Positions 37,500 to 46,812 of a stretch of DNA of 64,000 bases are shown piece by piece. The translations under genes and the position numbers were made by a program. The DNA lies in NCBI GenBank assembly GCA_016200325.1, contig JACQEZ010000011.1, forward strand, positions 496,001-560,000, written 5' to 3'. Origin of the DNA: Candidatus Manganitrophaceae bacterium (GTDB lineage: Bacteria > Nitrospirota > Nitrospiria > SBBL01 > Manganitrophaceae). Below the pieces are notes generated by a model that was not told the DNA's origin, did not search any database, and saw only the letters and a list, made by a program, of their open reading frames with translations. Each line of letters opens with the position of its first letter. Position 1 is the stretch's first letter.

Positions 37500-39344
37500 G
37501 TGACCGTCGTCTCTCAGGTGGCTCTCAAAGCGCGGACTGCTTATGCGCTGGGACTGCCAAACATCTTCCGCGTCACCGTTTATCGGCTCAGTTTATTTTT
37601 TGGTTTAAACGCGGTTCGACGCTTAAAGGCACGATCTCTCAAGGCTCCTTTTTTTAATCCGATGTTGGTTGCGACGAAGGCAATTCCACCGATCGCGTGG
37701 CAGGACCAGGCGTATCTCTTTGGCTGGTTTCCGGTGGTATGGACAGGAGAGGTTTGTCCTGACTGGCATAAAAATCAAATTTCCGGTAGTCGGGCCGCGG
37801 GACAGGATCGGCCCTGGTGGGAGATACCCGATTTTGATCCAAAGGTCGGGGATATCAAAGCGGTTTGGGAGGCGTCCCGGTTTGATTGGGTTCTGGCAAT
37901 GGCCCAGCGGGCCGCAGCGGGCGAGGCAAGCGAGTGGGTTCGCCTCAACGCTTGGCTGGAGGACTGGTGTCAAGCCAATCCCACCTACCTTGGGCCGAAC
38001 TGGAAGTGTGGACAGGAAGCATCGATCCGGGTGATGCATCTGGCGATGGCGGCGCTGATCTCCGATCAAGCAGAGAAGCCGTGTGAAAGCCTCCTGGACT
38101 TGGTTGAGGCCCACTTGCTGCGGATCGCCCCCACCGTGCGCTATGCCATGGCTCAAGATAATAATCATGGAACGTCGGAAGCGGCAGCCCTTTTTATCGG
38201 AGGAAGCTGGCTTGTCCGCTCTGGCAGATCCGGTGCGGAACATTGGGAAGAGCTTGGACGGTATTGGCTTGAAAACCGCGCCGGTCGGCTGATCGAGCCC
38301 GATGGTAGTTTTAGCCAGTACTCCGTCAATTATCATCGGTTCCTGCTCGATACGTTCAGCATGGTGGAAGTCTGGCGACGGCACGCCGTGTTGAAGCCCT
38401 TCTCTTCAATGTGGCAAGCCCGGGCCGCCGCCGCTGCACGTTGGCTGGCGGCCTTTGTAGATCTGGACTCCGGCGATGCTCCGAACCTGGGGGCCAATGA
38501 CGGCGCCCGCTTGCTGCCGTTGACCGATACCGATTTTCGGGATTTCCGCCCTTCCGTTCAACTCGCCATGGTTCTGTTTACCGAGAGCCGCGTTTATCCG
38601 GCCGAGGGCATTTGGAATGTCCCTTTGCGGTGGTTGGGGGTGAGTCTGCCCGAAGCAGTGGCTGAAACGACCCCGAGTCGCCTGTTTAATGATGGCGGAT
38701 ATGCACGCTTGCGTCGGGGGCGAGCGATGGCGCTGTTACGTTATCCAAGATTTCGTTTCCGGCCCAGCCAGGCGGACGCACTGCATTTGGATCTTTGGGT
38801 TTCGGGTGAAAATCTTCTTAGAGATGCCGGAAGCTTTAGCTACAACACCGATGAACATTGGATAAACTATTTTTCAGGTACTTCTGGCCATAATACGGTA
38901 CAGTTTGATGACCATGACCAGATGCCAAGGCTCAGTCTCTTCTTGTTCGGTGATTGGTTAGAGACGCGGGAATTGGTCCCCTTGGAGAAGACGGATCAAG
39001 CGGTTTCATGCGGCGCAGGTTACAGAGACCGATTTGGTGTGGCACACAGCAGAAAAGTCCGCCTTGAAAGCAACGCGCTGATCGTCCGTGATGAAATCTG
39101 CGGTTTTAAGCGAAAGGCCGTATTGCGCTGGCGTCTCAGGCCCGGTTCATGGAAGGTTGAAGGAAATGTCGCGACCGATGGAAAGCATGCCATTTCGGTG
39201 AAAGCGAACGTTCCGATGATTCACTTCAACCTGATTCAAGGCTGGGAGTCCCGTTATTATTTACAAAAAGCACCCGTTCCTGTGCTGGAGGTGGAAGTGA
39301 GTGAACCGGGCGTTTTAACCACAGAATATCGTTGGCTGTCATGA
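37500..39344 (+). CDS. heparinase II/III-fold polysaccharide lyase-like protein
   Basis: 614 residues from a GTG behind AAGAGG. The N-terminal half (about 90-380) is an all-helical toroid rich in Trp, with QDNNHGTSEAAALFIGG (about 220-236) and EPDGSFSQYSVNYHRF (about 263-278) as the catalytic-cleft motifs seen in heparinase II/III-like proteins of EPS loci. The C-terminal half starts near FNDGGYARLRRGRAM and has HLDLWVSGENLLRDAGSFSYN and SGTSGHNTVQFD, the PF07940 beta-sandwich. No export signal is seen, although the N-terminal 50 residues are hydrophobic and basic in part. It may trim or edit the polymer. The stop overlaps the next ATG. Confidence 0.9.
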   Translation: MTVVSQVALKARTAYALGLPNIFRVTVYRLSLFFGLNAVRRLKARSLKAPFFNPMLVATKAIPPIAWQDQAYLFGWFPVVWTGEVCPDWHKNQISGSRAAGQDRPWWEIPDFDPKVGDIKAVWEASRFDWVLAMAQRAAAGEASEWVRLNAWLEDWCQANPTYLGPNWKCGQEASIRVMHLAMAALISDQAEKPCESLLDLVEAHLLRIAPTVRYAMAQDNNHGTSEAAALFIGGSWLVRSGRSGAEHWEELGRYWLENRAGRLIEPDGSFSQYSVNYHRFLLDTFSMVEVWRRHAVLKPFSSMWQARAAAAARWLAAFVDLDSGDAPNLGANDGARLLPLTDTDFRDFRPSVQLAMVLFTESRVYPAEGIWNVPLRWLGVSLPEAVAETTPSRLFNDGGYARLRRGRAMALLRYPRFRFRPSQADALHLDLWVSGENLLRDAGSFSYNTDEHWINYFSGTSGHNTVQFDDHDQMPRLSLFLFGDWLETRELVPLEKTDQAVSCGAGYRDRFGVAHSRKVRLESNALIVRDEICGFKRKAVLRWRLRPGSWKVEGNVATDGKHAISVKANVPMIHFNLIQGWESRYYLQKAPVPVLEVEVSEPGVLTTEYRWLS

Positions 39345-40561
39345 GGATCCTTTATTTTCATCAGCATTTTTCGACTCCGGAAGGGACGACCGGCATCCGT
39401 TCCTATGAAATGGCCCGACGGCTTATTGCGCGCGGGCATGAAGTTACAATGGTGTGTGGTCGCTATCGAGGAGGACAAACGGGGCTCAGATCCCCCTTTA
39501 TGCGCGGTTGTCGCCGAGGGCGAGTGGACGGCATCGATATCGTTGAGTTTGATCTGGCTTATTCGAACAGCGATCGATTTATAACGCGCACATTGACATT
39601 TATAAAGTTTGCACTCAGAAGCATCGCTCTGGCGCTGACGGAGCACTATGACGTCGTATTTGCCACGACCACGCCACTGACGGCGGGGATTCCGGGGATT
39701 TTTGCCCGCTGGTTTCGGGGGAAGCCTTTTGTCTTTGAAGTGCGGGACTTGTGGCCGGAGTTGCCCAAGGCCATGAGAGTGATCCGCAACCCCTTGGTGC
39801 TCGGGGCGATGTCTCTGCTTGAATGGATCTCCTATCACTCCGCGCAGCGGTTGGTTGGGCTTTCGCCCGGGATTGTGGAGGGAATCGCCCGGCGGGGGAT
39901 TTCCAGAAATAAGATTTCACTGGTGCCGAACGGCTGCGATTTTGATATTTTTGCGGCTCCAGTGGCCCCCTGGCGGCCGGAGGGGATGAATGAAAAAGAT
40001 CTGCTGGCCGTGTTTACCGGAACCCACGGTGTTGCCAATGGACTGGATGCCATTCTCGATGCCGCGGTCGAACTCAAGCGGCGCGGACGAAAAGATATTT
40101 ATCTACTACTCATCGGAGAAGGAAGGCTCAAGCCCTCATTACAGGCTCGTGCTGAACGCGAAGGGTTAGACAATGTCCTGTTCTATCCTCCCGTTAACAA
40201 GACCCGTCTTGCAGGCCTGATGGCGAGTGCAGATTTGGGACTGCAGATTCTTGGAAACGTGCCTGCTTTCTATTATGGGACATCGCCCAACAAGTTTTTT
40301 GATTACATCGCTTCAGGACTCCCCGTGCTTAATAACTATCCCGGTTGGCTTGCAGAGATGATTTCCAAAGCGGAGTGTGGCTTTGCCATACCGCCGGATG
40401 ATCCAAAGGCCTTCGCAGATGCGCTTGAACAGGCGGCGGAGGATCGTGATGCATTAAAAGAAAAAGGGCGGCGGGCGTTTATCCTGGCTCAATCAAAGTT
40501 CAACCGGAGAGAGCTTGCGGATCACTTTGTTGACTGGGTTGCGGGAGCGGCCGGGGGATGA
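39341..40561 (+). CDS. family 4 glycosyltransferase (WbuB-like)
   Basis: 406 residues from the ATG overlapping the previous stop. MRILYFHQHFSTPEGTTGIRSYE is the standard start of WbuB-type transferases (partly quoted), with VFATTTPLTAGIPG and FEVRDLWPELPKAM in the first domain and VPNGCDFDIF, FTGTHGVANGLDAILDAA and SPNKFFDYIASGLPVLNN in the second. WbuB-type enzymes often use UDP-N-acetyl-amino sugars such as FucNAc. It sits directly before the phosphoglycosyl transferase, so it may add the second sugar. Confidence 0.91.
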   Translation: MRILYFHQHFSTPEGTTGIRSYEMARRLIARGHEVTMVCGRYRGGQTGLRSPFMRGCRRGRVDGIDIVEFDLAYSNSDRFITRTLTFIKFALRSIALALTEHYDVVFATTTPLTAGIPGIFARWFRGKPFVFEVRDLWPELPKAMRVIRNPLVLGAMSLLEWISYHSAQRLVGLSPGIVEGIARRGISRNKISLVPNGCDFDIFAAPVAPWRPEGMNEKDLLAVFTGTHGVANGLDAILDAAVELKRRGRKDIYLLLIGEGRLKPSLQARAEREGLDNVLFYPPVNKTRLAGLMASADLGLQILGNVPAFYYGTSPNKFFDYIASGLPVLNNYPGWLAEMISKAECGFAIPPDDPKAFADALEQAAEDRDALKEKGRRAFILAQSKFNRRELADHFVDWVAGAAGG

Positions 40562-41163
40562 AGCGACTCGTCGATATCTTCGCGGCAGGATTGGGCCTGT
40601 TTTTTTTATCGCCTATCTTCTTGATTGTGGCTTGGCTGATTCGTAGAAAACTGGGCCGTCCGGTGTTTTTTCACCAGACCCGCCCCGGCCTCAACGGCAA
40701 GCCGTTTCAGATGGTTAAATTCCGTACCATGACAGACAGAAAAGATTCGTCCGGGAAACTGCTGCCGGATGAAGTTCGTATCACTCCTTTCGGCCGGACC
40801 TTAAGGGCTTGGAGCCTCGACGAATTGCCGGAGTTGTGGAATGTGCTCAAAGGCGACATGAGCCTCGTCGGGCCGCGGCCTTTGCTAATGGAGTACCTTC
40901 CTCTTTATACGTCGGAGCAAGCGCGACGGCATGAGGTCCGTCCGGGAATCACCGGTTGGGCGCAGGTGAACGGGCGCAATGCGCTCAAATGGGAAGAGAA
41001 ATTCAATTTAGACGTATGGTACGTCGATCACCAATGTTTCGCGTTGGACATGGAAATTCTTTGGATGACCCTTTCACCTGTTCTCTGCAGGTCGGGCATT
41101 AATCAGAAGGGAGAGACGCCCATGGAAAAGTTTCGCGGCAATAAGACTCAGGAGGTGCATTAG
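40558..41163 (+). CDS. pglC: monotopic phosphoglycosyl transferase, PglC-like
   Basis: 201 residues. One N-terminal membrane helix (about 8-28, LGLFFLSPIFLIVAWLI) enters and leaves the same leaflet in this family. Then come FHQTRPGLNGKPFQMVKFRTM, the catalytic Asp-Glu of LDELPELWNVL and GDMSLVGPRPLL. Length matches the small PglC type that transfers diNAcBac-1-phosphate to undecaprenyl phosphate. PglD and PglE homologues follow directly, which supports this substrate. Overlaps the GT4 gene by 4 nt. Confidence 0.92.
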   Translation: MKRLVDIFAAGLGLFFLSPIFLIVAWLIRRKLGRPVFFHQTRPGLNGKPFQMVKFRTMTDRKDSSGKLLPDEVRITPFGRTLRAWSLDELPELWNVLKGDMSLVGPRPLLMEYLPLYTSEQARRHEVRPGITGWAQVNGRNALKWEEKFNLDVWYVDHQCFALDMEILWMTLSPVLCRSGINQKGETPMEKFRGNKTQEVH

Positions 41164-41798
41164 TGGGGGGGGTGCTTCTGATTGCCGGAGCCGGCGGACA
41201 TGGGAAGGTGGTGGCGGATGCGGCGTTATCAACCGGCAAGTGGGATGAGGTCATGTTTTTGGATGATGCCTGGCCGGGGAAAAAAGGGAATGGCCGGTGG
41301 GGTATTTGTGGAAAGATCGAGAATCTTCCCGAGTGGCGGCTCCGTTGCAAAGAGGCCGTTGTTGCTATCGGTAATAATCGGCTGCGTCTGATATTCCAGC
41401 AGCGGCTTGCCGATGCCGGGTTTGAAATTGCTTCTGTGGTTCACCCATCGGCTCGAATCAGTCCGTTTTCCCAAGTCGGCGCCGGAAGCGTCGTTTTTGC
41501 CAATGCGGTGGTCAATGTAGACGCCATCATCGGAGAAGGAGCCATTATCAATACGGCCGCCACAATCGATCACGATTGCCGACTGGGAAGGGGGGTTCAT
41601 ATTTCACCCGGCGCCCATTTGTCGGGCGGCGTTTCGGTGGGTGAGTTTTCATGGATCGGGATCGGCGGCGTGGTGCGTGAATTGATTTCAATTGGGTCGG
41701 ACGTCACCGTCGCGGCGGGAGCGGCGGTTGTTGCTGATATACCGGACGGCATTACAGTGATGGGTGTTCCGGCGCGTCCGATGAATAAGAATAAATAG
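41163..41798 (+). CDS. pglD: UDP-amino-sugar N-acetyltransferase, PglD-like
   Basis: 211 residues from a GTG sharing one base with the previous stop. N-terminal Rossmann-like part GAGGHGKVVADA (about 8-19), then a left-handed beta-helix of hexapeptide repeats; ATIDHDCRLG holds the catalytic His, and ISPGAHLSGGVSVG and GVVRELISIG are the acetyl-CoA site. PglD acetylates the C4 amino group of UDP-4-amino-bacillosamine precursor. Gly-Gly-rich codons at the start make the exact first codon slightly uncertain. Confidence 0.92.
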   Translation: MGGVLLIAGAGGHGKVVADAALSTGKWDEVMFLDDAWPGKKGNGRWGICGKIENLPEWRLRCKEAVVAIGNNRLRLIFQQRLADAGFEIASVVHPSARISPFSQVGAGSVVFANAVVNVDAIIGEGAIINTAATIDHDCRLGRGVHISPGAHLSGGVSVGEFSWIGIGGVVRELISIGSDVTVAAGAAVVADIPDGITVMGVPARPMNKNK

Positions 41799-41806
41799 GA
41801 TTAATT

Positions 41807-43003
41807 ATGTTGAATACCCCTTTTCCCCCTTGGCCGTCATTTACCGAAGAAGAATCCGAGGCGGTTCGTCAAGTTTTGCTTTCCAATAAGGTGAATTATT
41901 GGACCGGCAATGAAGGACGCGCTTTTGAGAAAGAGTTCGCGGAACGGCTCGGCTGCAATTACGCGATCGCGCTGGCGAACGGCACGGTGGCCCTGGATCT
42001 AGCATTGAAAGTACTTGGCATTGGATCGGGCGATGAGGTGATCGTCACACCCCGTACATTTCTCGCCTCGGCAAGTTGTATCGTGAACGCGGGAGCGACC
42101 CCCGTGTTTGCGGACATTGACGCCGATTCTCAGAACATTACAGCAGAGACAATTCGACAGGTCCTGACGCCGCGCACCCGGGCTATTATTTGTGTTCATT
42201 TGGCGGGGTGGCCGTGCGAAATGGACAAAATCATGGCATTGGCGAAGGAACGGGGGCTTTATGTGATTGAGGACTGTGCCCAGGCACATGGGGCCAAATA
42301 TAAAGGGCGCGCAGTTGGGACGATTGGGCACATTGGGGCGTGGTCCTTCTGTCAGGATAAGATCATGAGCACGGGAGGGGAAGGGGGCATGTTGACCACA
42401 AACGATGAGGCTTTATGGTCAAAGGCGTGGTCATTTAAGGACCATGGTAAATCTTGGGATGCCGTCTACAATAAACAGCATCCGCCCGGCTTTCGTTGGT
42501 TACATGATTCTTTTGGAACGAATTGGCGTTTAACGGAAATGCAATCGGCCATCGGTAGAATTCAGCTCCGCAGGCTAAGCCAGTGGGTGGAAGATAGAAG
42601 GCAGAACGCATCCTCATTAACCCAATGTTTTTCTCGTATTCCAGCTCTGCGCGTGGCGCATCCGCCTCCTGAAATAGAACATTCTTATTATAAGTATTAT
42701 GTTTTTGTTCGCCCGGAAATTCTTAAGAGTGATTGGAATCGCGATAGAGTATTGGAAGCAATCAATGCAGAGGGTATCCCCTGTTTCACCGGAAGTTGCA
42801 GCGAAATTTATTTAGAAAAGGCTTTTGATAATAGAATACGACCCAAACAACGATTAAAAGTGGCTAAAGAGCTTGGCGAAACCGCTCTAATGTTTCTGGT
42901 CCATCCTACACTGAATGATACGAACATTTTAAACACCTGCCGTGTCGTCGAAAAGGTGATGTTGAGTGCGACCCACACTTCTTATCACCTTACTTCGGTC
43001 TGA
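41807..43003 (+). CDS. pglE: DegT/StrS-type sugar aminotransferase, PglE-like
   Basis: 398 residues from an ATG behind AGGA. ALANGTVALDLALKVLG (about 53-69), EDCAQAHGAKYKG with the PLP Asp, and FCQDKIMSTGGEGGM with the Schiff-base Lys are diagnostic. The SFCQDKIMSTGGEG form is that of PglE/LegC-type enzymes and differs from PseC earlier in the locus. It would aminate the 4-keto sugar made by the PglF domain of the protein at 44066. The last third is more AT-rich than the first. Confidence 0.91.
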   Translation: MLNTPFPPWPSFTEEESEAVRQVLLSNKVNYWTGNEGRAFEKEFAERLGCNYAIALANGTVALDLALKVLGIGSGDEVIVTPRTFLASASCIVNAGATPVFADIDADSQNITAETIRQVLTPRTRAIICVHLAGWPCEMDKIMALAKERGLYVIEDCAQAHGAKYKGRAVGTIGHIGAWSFCQDKIMSTGGEGGMLTTNDEALWSKAWSFKDHGKSWDAVYNKQHPPGFRWLHDSFGTNWRLTEMQSAIGRIQLRRLSQWVEDRRQNASSLTQCFSRIPALRVAHPPPEIEHSYYKYYVFVRPEILKSDWNRDRVLEAINAEGIPCFTGSCSEIYLEKAFDNRIRPKQRLKVAKELGETALMFLVHPTLNDTNILNTCRVVEKVMLSATHTSYHLTSV

Positions 43004-43097
43004 GCATCGTGGCACAAGATGATTTTGAGTGTGAACGGGGGCCGGATTGCCCTCGTAACTCTTGTGATGGCTAAAGAGTGATTCTCATGGTTCAAAG

Positions 43098-43703
43098 GTG
43101 AATCGAAATAAGTGGAAAGTCGGTTCTGCGGCCCTGATTTTAGGCTTGTTGCTCTATGCCGCTCATCCCTTGTACTTGGCGGGGATCGGTCATTTTTTTA
43201 TTGTATCCGATGCTCCTACTAAAGCAGATGTCATCCTTGTATTAGCTGGAGGCAATGCGCGAGATGAACGACTCCTTCATGCGATCAAGCTCTGGCACGA
43301 GGGATATGCCCCTCAAATCGCATTAAGTGCCGTGTTAGCGGATTGGCAGAATGACGAAGATTTTCCGGCCTGGCGACATGCAATGAAATTAAACATTCTT
43401 CCTAAGGAGTCACTCTTTGTTTTAGGGCATAAAGCCGATTCAACCCGCGAGGAGGCGGAGGTTCTTCTTCCTCTGGTCCAAAATTATGGCTTTAAGCGTG
43501 TCATCATTGTCACCTCAAATTATCACACCCGGCGTTCGAAGAAAGTTTTCCAGAAACAATGGGCCGGAAGCGGCATCCATGTCGACGTTTCGGCGGCTCC
43601 TGACGATCATTTCCATCCAGACGATTGGTGGAAGCATCGTGGAGATAGTAGAACGTTGTTCTTGGAGGCGACTAAAACGTTCTGGTATGCCTTGTTCGAA
43701 TAG
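43098..43703 (+). CDS. YdcF/SanA-like DUF218 membrane-anchored protein
   Basis: 201 residues from a GTG at 43098 behind CAAAG. A single N-terminal membrane helix (about 9-30) is followed by the DUF218 core: ADVILVLAGGNARDERLLHAI, a DSTREEAEVLLPLV helix and VIIVTSNYHTRRSKKVF. Such proteins are often found in cell-envelope polysaccharide loci, including cellulose and ECA clusters; the biochemical role is unclear. It closes the first transcription unit of the locus, with 94 nt before it and a control region after it. Confidence 0.87.
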   Translation: MNRNKWKVGSAALILGLLLYAAHPLYLAGIGHFFIVSDAPTKADVILVLAGGNARDERLLHAIKLWHEGYAPQIALSAVLADWQNDEDFPAWRHAMKLNILPKESLFVLGHKADSTREEAEVLLPLVQNYGFKRVIIVTSNYHTRRSKKVFQKQWAGSGIHVDVSAAPDDHFHPDDWWKHRGDSRTLFLEATKTFWYALFE

Positions 43704-43888
43704 CAGAGTGAAGGTAAGAGGCTCCAGCGGCAATCTTAAAGCAGAAACTCTTATCGATTCATTTTCAAAGGCTGCACTTTTTGTTTCTAGGATGAGGGTT
43801 TCATATCGTAAATATCTTAGGTGATCCCACTCGTGCTATCCCCTTTAATATGCTTTTAATTCCGCCTCGTCCAAAAACATCTCTTTAT

Positions 43889-43917
43889 TTGACGTAAATT
43901 CCATTCAAGGATATACT
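43889..43917 (+). promoter_or_regulatory. strong sigma-70 promoter of the PGT-PglF fusion gene
   Basis: TTGACG at 43889-43894, a 17-nt spacer and TATACT at 43912-43917: five of six bases in each box and ideal spacing. The last gene of the locus thus probably has its own transcript, ending at the terminator at 46686-46724. Confidence 0.72.
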
Positions 43918-43944
43918 CGTCTCGTATTACTAATAGAAATCATA

Positions 43945-43958
43945 ATAAGTATACTTAT
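43945..43958. promoter_or_regulatory. 14-bp palindrome ATAAGTATACTTAT, right copy
   Basis: Identical to the copy at 5333-5346. Here it lies 27 nt downstream of the -10 box, a position where a bound protein would block elongation. The palindrome itself contains TATACT on both strands, so a second, weak promoter overlapping it cannot be excluded. Confidence 0.5.
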
Positions 43959-44065
43959 ATAAATTAAGCGCACATTCTGCTGAGTTTGGATCTCAATGGG
44001 TTTACGCAGTCTGCTGATGTCTCTTTGCGCCGATGCAAAACAGCCGCATCTGATGGAGGGGAAAT

Positions 44066-46660
44066 ATGTCGCTGGCATTTGAGTGCTTCTTAAAAAAAGC
44101 CCGGATAAAAGTACGGGTCAAAAGAGCATTTAACTTGGCGCTCTCCATAATAGCGCTCCTTTTGCTGGTTCCTTTATTTCTCCTCACCGCCGTCCTCATC
44201 AAATTAACTTCCAAAGGACCCATCTTCTTCAAACAAGAGCGAATCGGAAGGAAATTTCGGCCCTTCCAGATTTATAAATTCCGGACCGTCGAGATTCAAG
44301 CCGACGAAGAGGGTCAACCTCGTCTTCAGATTACCCGGGTCGGGCGATTCCTCCGTTCTTGCAAGCTCGATCGGCTTCCTCAGTTACTAAACGTCTTGAA
44401 GGGAGAGATGAGCCTGGTCGGCCCGCGGCCCGAGCTCAAAAAGCATGTCGACCTGTTCCGACAAGATTATGAAACCATTTTGACGGTTCGCCCCGGAATG
44501 ACCGACTTCGCGACCTTTGAAATTCGGGATGTCTCGCTGCTTCTCTCGCAGGCGGAAGACCCCGAAGCCTATTATATCGGGACGGTTTTACCCAAAAAGA
44601 TCAAATTGGCCAAGCTCTATGTTCTCCAGCGCAGCTTGGCGCTCGATCTGAAGATTCTCTTTACCAGTATCATGACCCTCTTCCTCGGTCTTCCCTTTCC
44701 ATTCTCGAAAAAAAGGGGAACGCAAAAGAAAACGTTCAAGGAGGTTGCTGAAAAGTACCGGCGGGGAATTATCCTTTCCATCCATGCGGCCGCGATCCTG
44801 CTCTCAAGTACCTTGGCCTTCTTGCTCCGCTTTGATGGCGCCATTCCCCAAGAGGAGATGAAGGTGCTCCTGACGACCATTCCGCTGATCCTTTTCTTCC
44901 GACTGGCGGCGCTTCAATATTTTGGATTGAATCGAGGGCTCTGGCGCTATGCCAGCATTCAAGATTTAATCGATCTAGGCGGGGCCATTTTCGCCAGCTC
45001 GGCCGCGATTTGGGGAACGATGGCGCTCCTTCAAATAAACGGATATCCCCAATCTGTCTTTCTGATCGATGCGATTTTCCTTCTTTTGGCGTTGGCCAGT
45101 CTCCGAATCACAAAGCGGGTCTATTCGATTCTCACGCAGATTGAGATCGGAGCGCGACGGGTCTTGATTATCGGGGCCGGTAATGCCGCGGAGATGGTCG
45201 CCCGCGACATGATTCAGAATCCCTCCTACAATCGCCAGCCGGTCGCTTTTATCGACGATGATCCTAAGAAAAGGCTCTCGAAAATTCACAACATTCCTGT
45301 GATGGGAAACAGCCAAGAGCTTGAGAGGGTGATCGAAAAGGTCCATCCGGACGAGCTCCTGATCGCCATTCCCTCTGCAAGCCAGAAGCGGATTAAAAAA
45401 ATTATTCAGCAATGCAAGTCGGTCGGGCTTCCAATTAAGATTCTCCCGAGCTTGACCGGGATGCTCGGAGGACGGGTTTCCATCAGCGACATTCGAAATC
45501 TCGACATCGAGGATTTAATCGGAAGATCTGAAATTGAAATCTATGATCCCCAGGTCGAGGTGAAGATCAAAGGGAGAAGAATCCTGGTAACGGGGGCCGG
45601 CGGCTCAATCGGGTCCGAGCTGTGTCGCCAGGTGGCCGCTTTCCAGCCGGAGCTTCTGATTCTCTTTGAGCAAAGCGAGAATAATTTACACCACATTCAA
45701 ATCGAGCTTTTGGAGAAATTTCCAGGCATCGCTCTCAAAGTCATTTTGGGAGACATTCTCGATGAGGGGAAGCTTCAACAGGTTTTCTCCCTGCACCGGC
45801 CCCATGTGATTTTCCACGCCGCCGCGTACAAACATGTTCCGATGATGGAGAGCAACCCATTGGGGGCGGTCCAGAACAACATCCTTGGAACCTACAACGT
45901 TATCACCATGGCCGACCGGTATAGCGCAGAAGATTTTGTGTTGATCTCCACCGACAAGGCGGTTTATCCAACGAGTGTGATGGGGGCGACCAAGCGTATT
46001 GCTGAAATGCTCGTTCAGCATTTTAATCGACGCAGCCAAACGCGGTTGGTCTCGGTCCGTTTCGGCAATGTGCTCGAGAGCAATGGGAGCGTCGTCCCGC
46101 TGTTCCGGGCCCAGATTAAAAAAGGGGGGCCGGTCACGGTCACCCATCCCGAGGTCAAACGATATTTTATTACGATTCAAGAGGCGGTCCAATTGGTATT
46201 GCACGCGGCAGTGCTTGGAGAGGGAGGCGAAACGTTCGTGCTCGATATGGGGGATCCGATCAAAGTGATCGATCTGGCGCGGACGATGATCATCCTCTCG
46301 GGGTTTTCTCCGGACGAAGAAATTCCGATCCGGATTGTCGGCTTGCGGCCGGCGGAAAAATTGGTCGAAGGACTCTTCGAGGAGGGGGAGCGGGTCGCTC
46401 AGACCCGTCATGAAAAGATCCGCCTGGCGCAGAGTGAGAAGACAACAGAAGATGTGATGGCCTACATTAAAAGGTTTTCGGCGATGGACCACAAGACCGG
46501 CGCAAGACAAATCAAGATGACCTTGCGTGAATTGATTCCCACCTACGCGTCCGATGACGTGGTCCAGCTCGCCCTGATGCCGCCGGAAACCGCCGCTGAA
46601 GAGGAGAAGCTCCCCGCGTCGATGGAATTCCACCCTTATAAAGTTCCATCCACCGGCTGA
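44066..46660 (+). CDS. phosphoglycosyl transferase fused to PglF-like retaining 4,6-dehydratase
   Basis: 864 residues behind GGAGGGG. Residues 1-205 are a PGT domain: membrane helix (about 25-47), FFKQERIGRKFRPFQIYKFRT, the Asp of CKLDRLPQLLNVL where PglC proteins usually have Asp-Glu (here Asp-Arg), and GEMSLVGPRPEL. Residues about 230-340 hold four membrane helices, then a Rossmann-like domain VLIIGAGNAAEMVAR, then the dehydratase: VTGAGGSIGSELC (about 510-522), HAAAYKHVPMMESNP and STDKAVYPTSVMGATK with Met in place of Tyr, as in PglF/FlaA1-type enzymes. It would make UDP-4-keto-6-deoxy-GlcNAc for PglE and PglD. The Glu-to-Arg change may weaken the PGT half. It has its own promoter and terminator. 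Confidence 0.92.
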   Translation: MSLAFECFLKKARIKVRVKRAFNLALSIIALLLLVPLFLLTAVLIKLTSKGPIFFKQERIGRKFRPFQIYKFRTVEIQADEEGQPRLQITRVGRFLRSCKLDRLPQLLNVLKGEMSLVGPRPELKKHVDLFRQDYETILTVRPGMTDFATFEIRDVSLLLSQAEDPEAYYIGTVLPKKIKLAKLYVLQRSLALDLKILFTSIMTLFLGLPFPFSKKRGTQKKTFKEVAEKYRRGIILSIHAAAILLSSTLAFLLRFDGAIPQEEMKVLLTTIPLILFFRLAALQYFGLNRGLWRYASIQDLIDLGGAIFASSAAIWGTMALLQINGYPQSVFLIDAIFLLLALASLRITKRVYSILTQIEIGARRVLIIGAGNAAEMVARDMIQNPSYNRQPVAFIDDDPKKRLSKIHNIPVMGNSQELERVIEKVHPDELLIAIPSASQKRIKKIIQQCKSVGLPIKILPSLTGMLGGRVSISDIRNLDIEDLIGRSEIEIYDPQVEVKIKGRRILVTGAGGSIGSELCRQVAAFQPELLILFEQSENNLHHIQIELLEKFPGIALKVILGDILDEGKLQQVFSLHRPHVIFHAAAYKHVPMMESNPLGAVQNNILGTYNVITMADRYSAEDFVLISTDKAVYPTSVMGATKRIAEMLVQHFNRRSQTRLVSVRFGNVLESNGSVVPLFRAQIKKGGPVTVTHPEVKRYFITIQEAVQLVLHAAVLGEGGETFVLDMGDPIKVIDLARTMIILSGFSPDEEIPIRIVGLRPAEKLVEGLFEEGERVAQTRHEKIRLAQSEKTTEDVMAYIKRFSAMDHKTGARQIKMTLRELIPTYASDDVVQLALMPPETAAEEEKLPASMEFHPYKVPSTG

Positions 46661-46685
46661 CCGTATAATTTCGACAGAAGCGCTG

Positions 46686-46724
46686 AAAGAGCCGCCGGGA
46701 TTGCCTCCGGCGGCTCTTTTTTTT
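46686..46724 (+). terminator. intrinsic terminator of the polysaccharide locus
   Basis: A 13-bp GC-rich stem (46686-46698 with 46707-46719) and an 8-nt loop are followed by an unbroken T run through 46724. It stands 26 nt after the stop of the last locus gene. Confidence 0.9.
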
Positions 46725-46785
46725 ACATGTGAAACGCCCGGGGGATGGTTCTAATCTTTTCACCAGGACGCCACCCTGAATGGAA

Positions 46786-46812
46786 AATACAAACTGGTAC
46801 AACTTGTTACCT
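46786..46812. repeat. 27-nt repeat, first copy
   Basis: Matches 22 of 27 positions of the second copy at 47277-47303. The core TACAA-Y-TTGTTACC with outer GGTA/TACC arms is partly palindromic, which suggests a protein-binding site. It lies between the locus terminator and the following gene. Confidence 0.5.

Larger units (their letters stand above)
43704..44065. other. control region before the PGT-PglF fusion gene
   Basis: 362 nt with no convincing gene. It contains a near-consensus promoter and the second copy of the 14-bp palindrome (both listed separately), and an AT-rich stretch at 43880-43970. The leader from the -10 box to the ATG is about 150 nt, similar to that of the first gene of the locus. 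No clear terminator for the upstream operon is seen. Confidence 0.6.
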
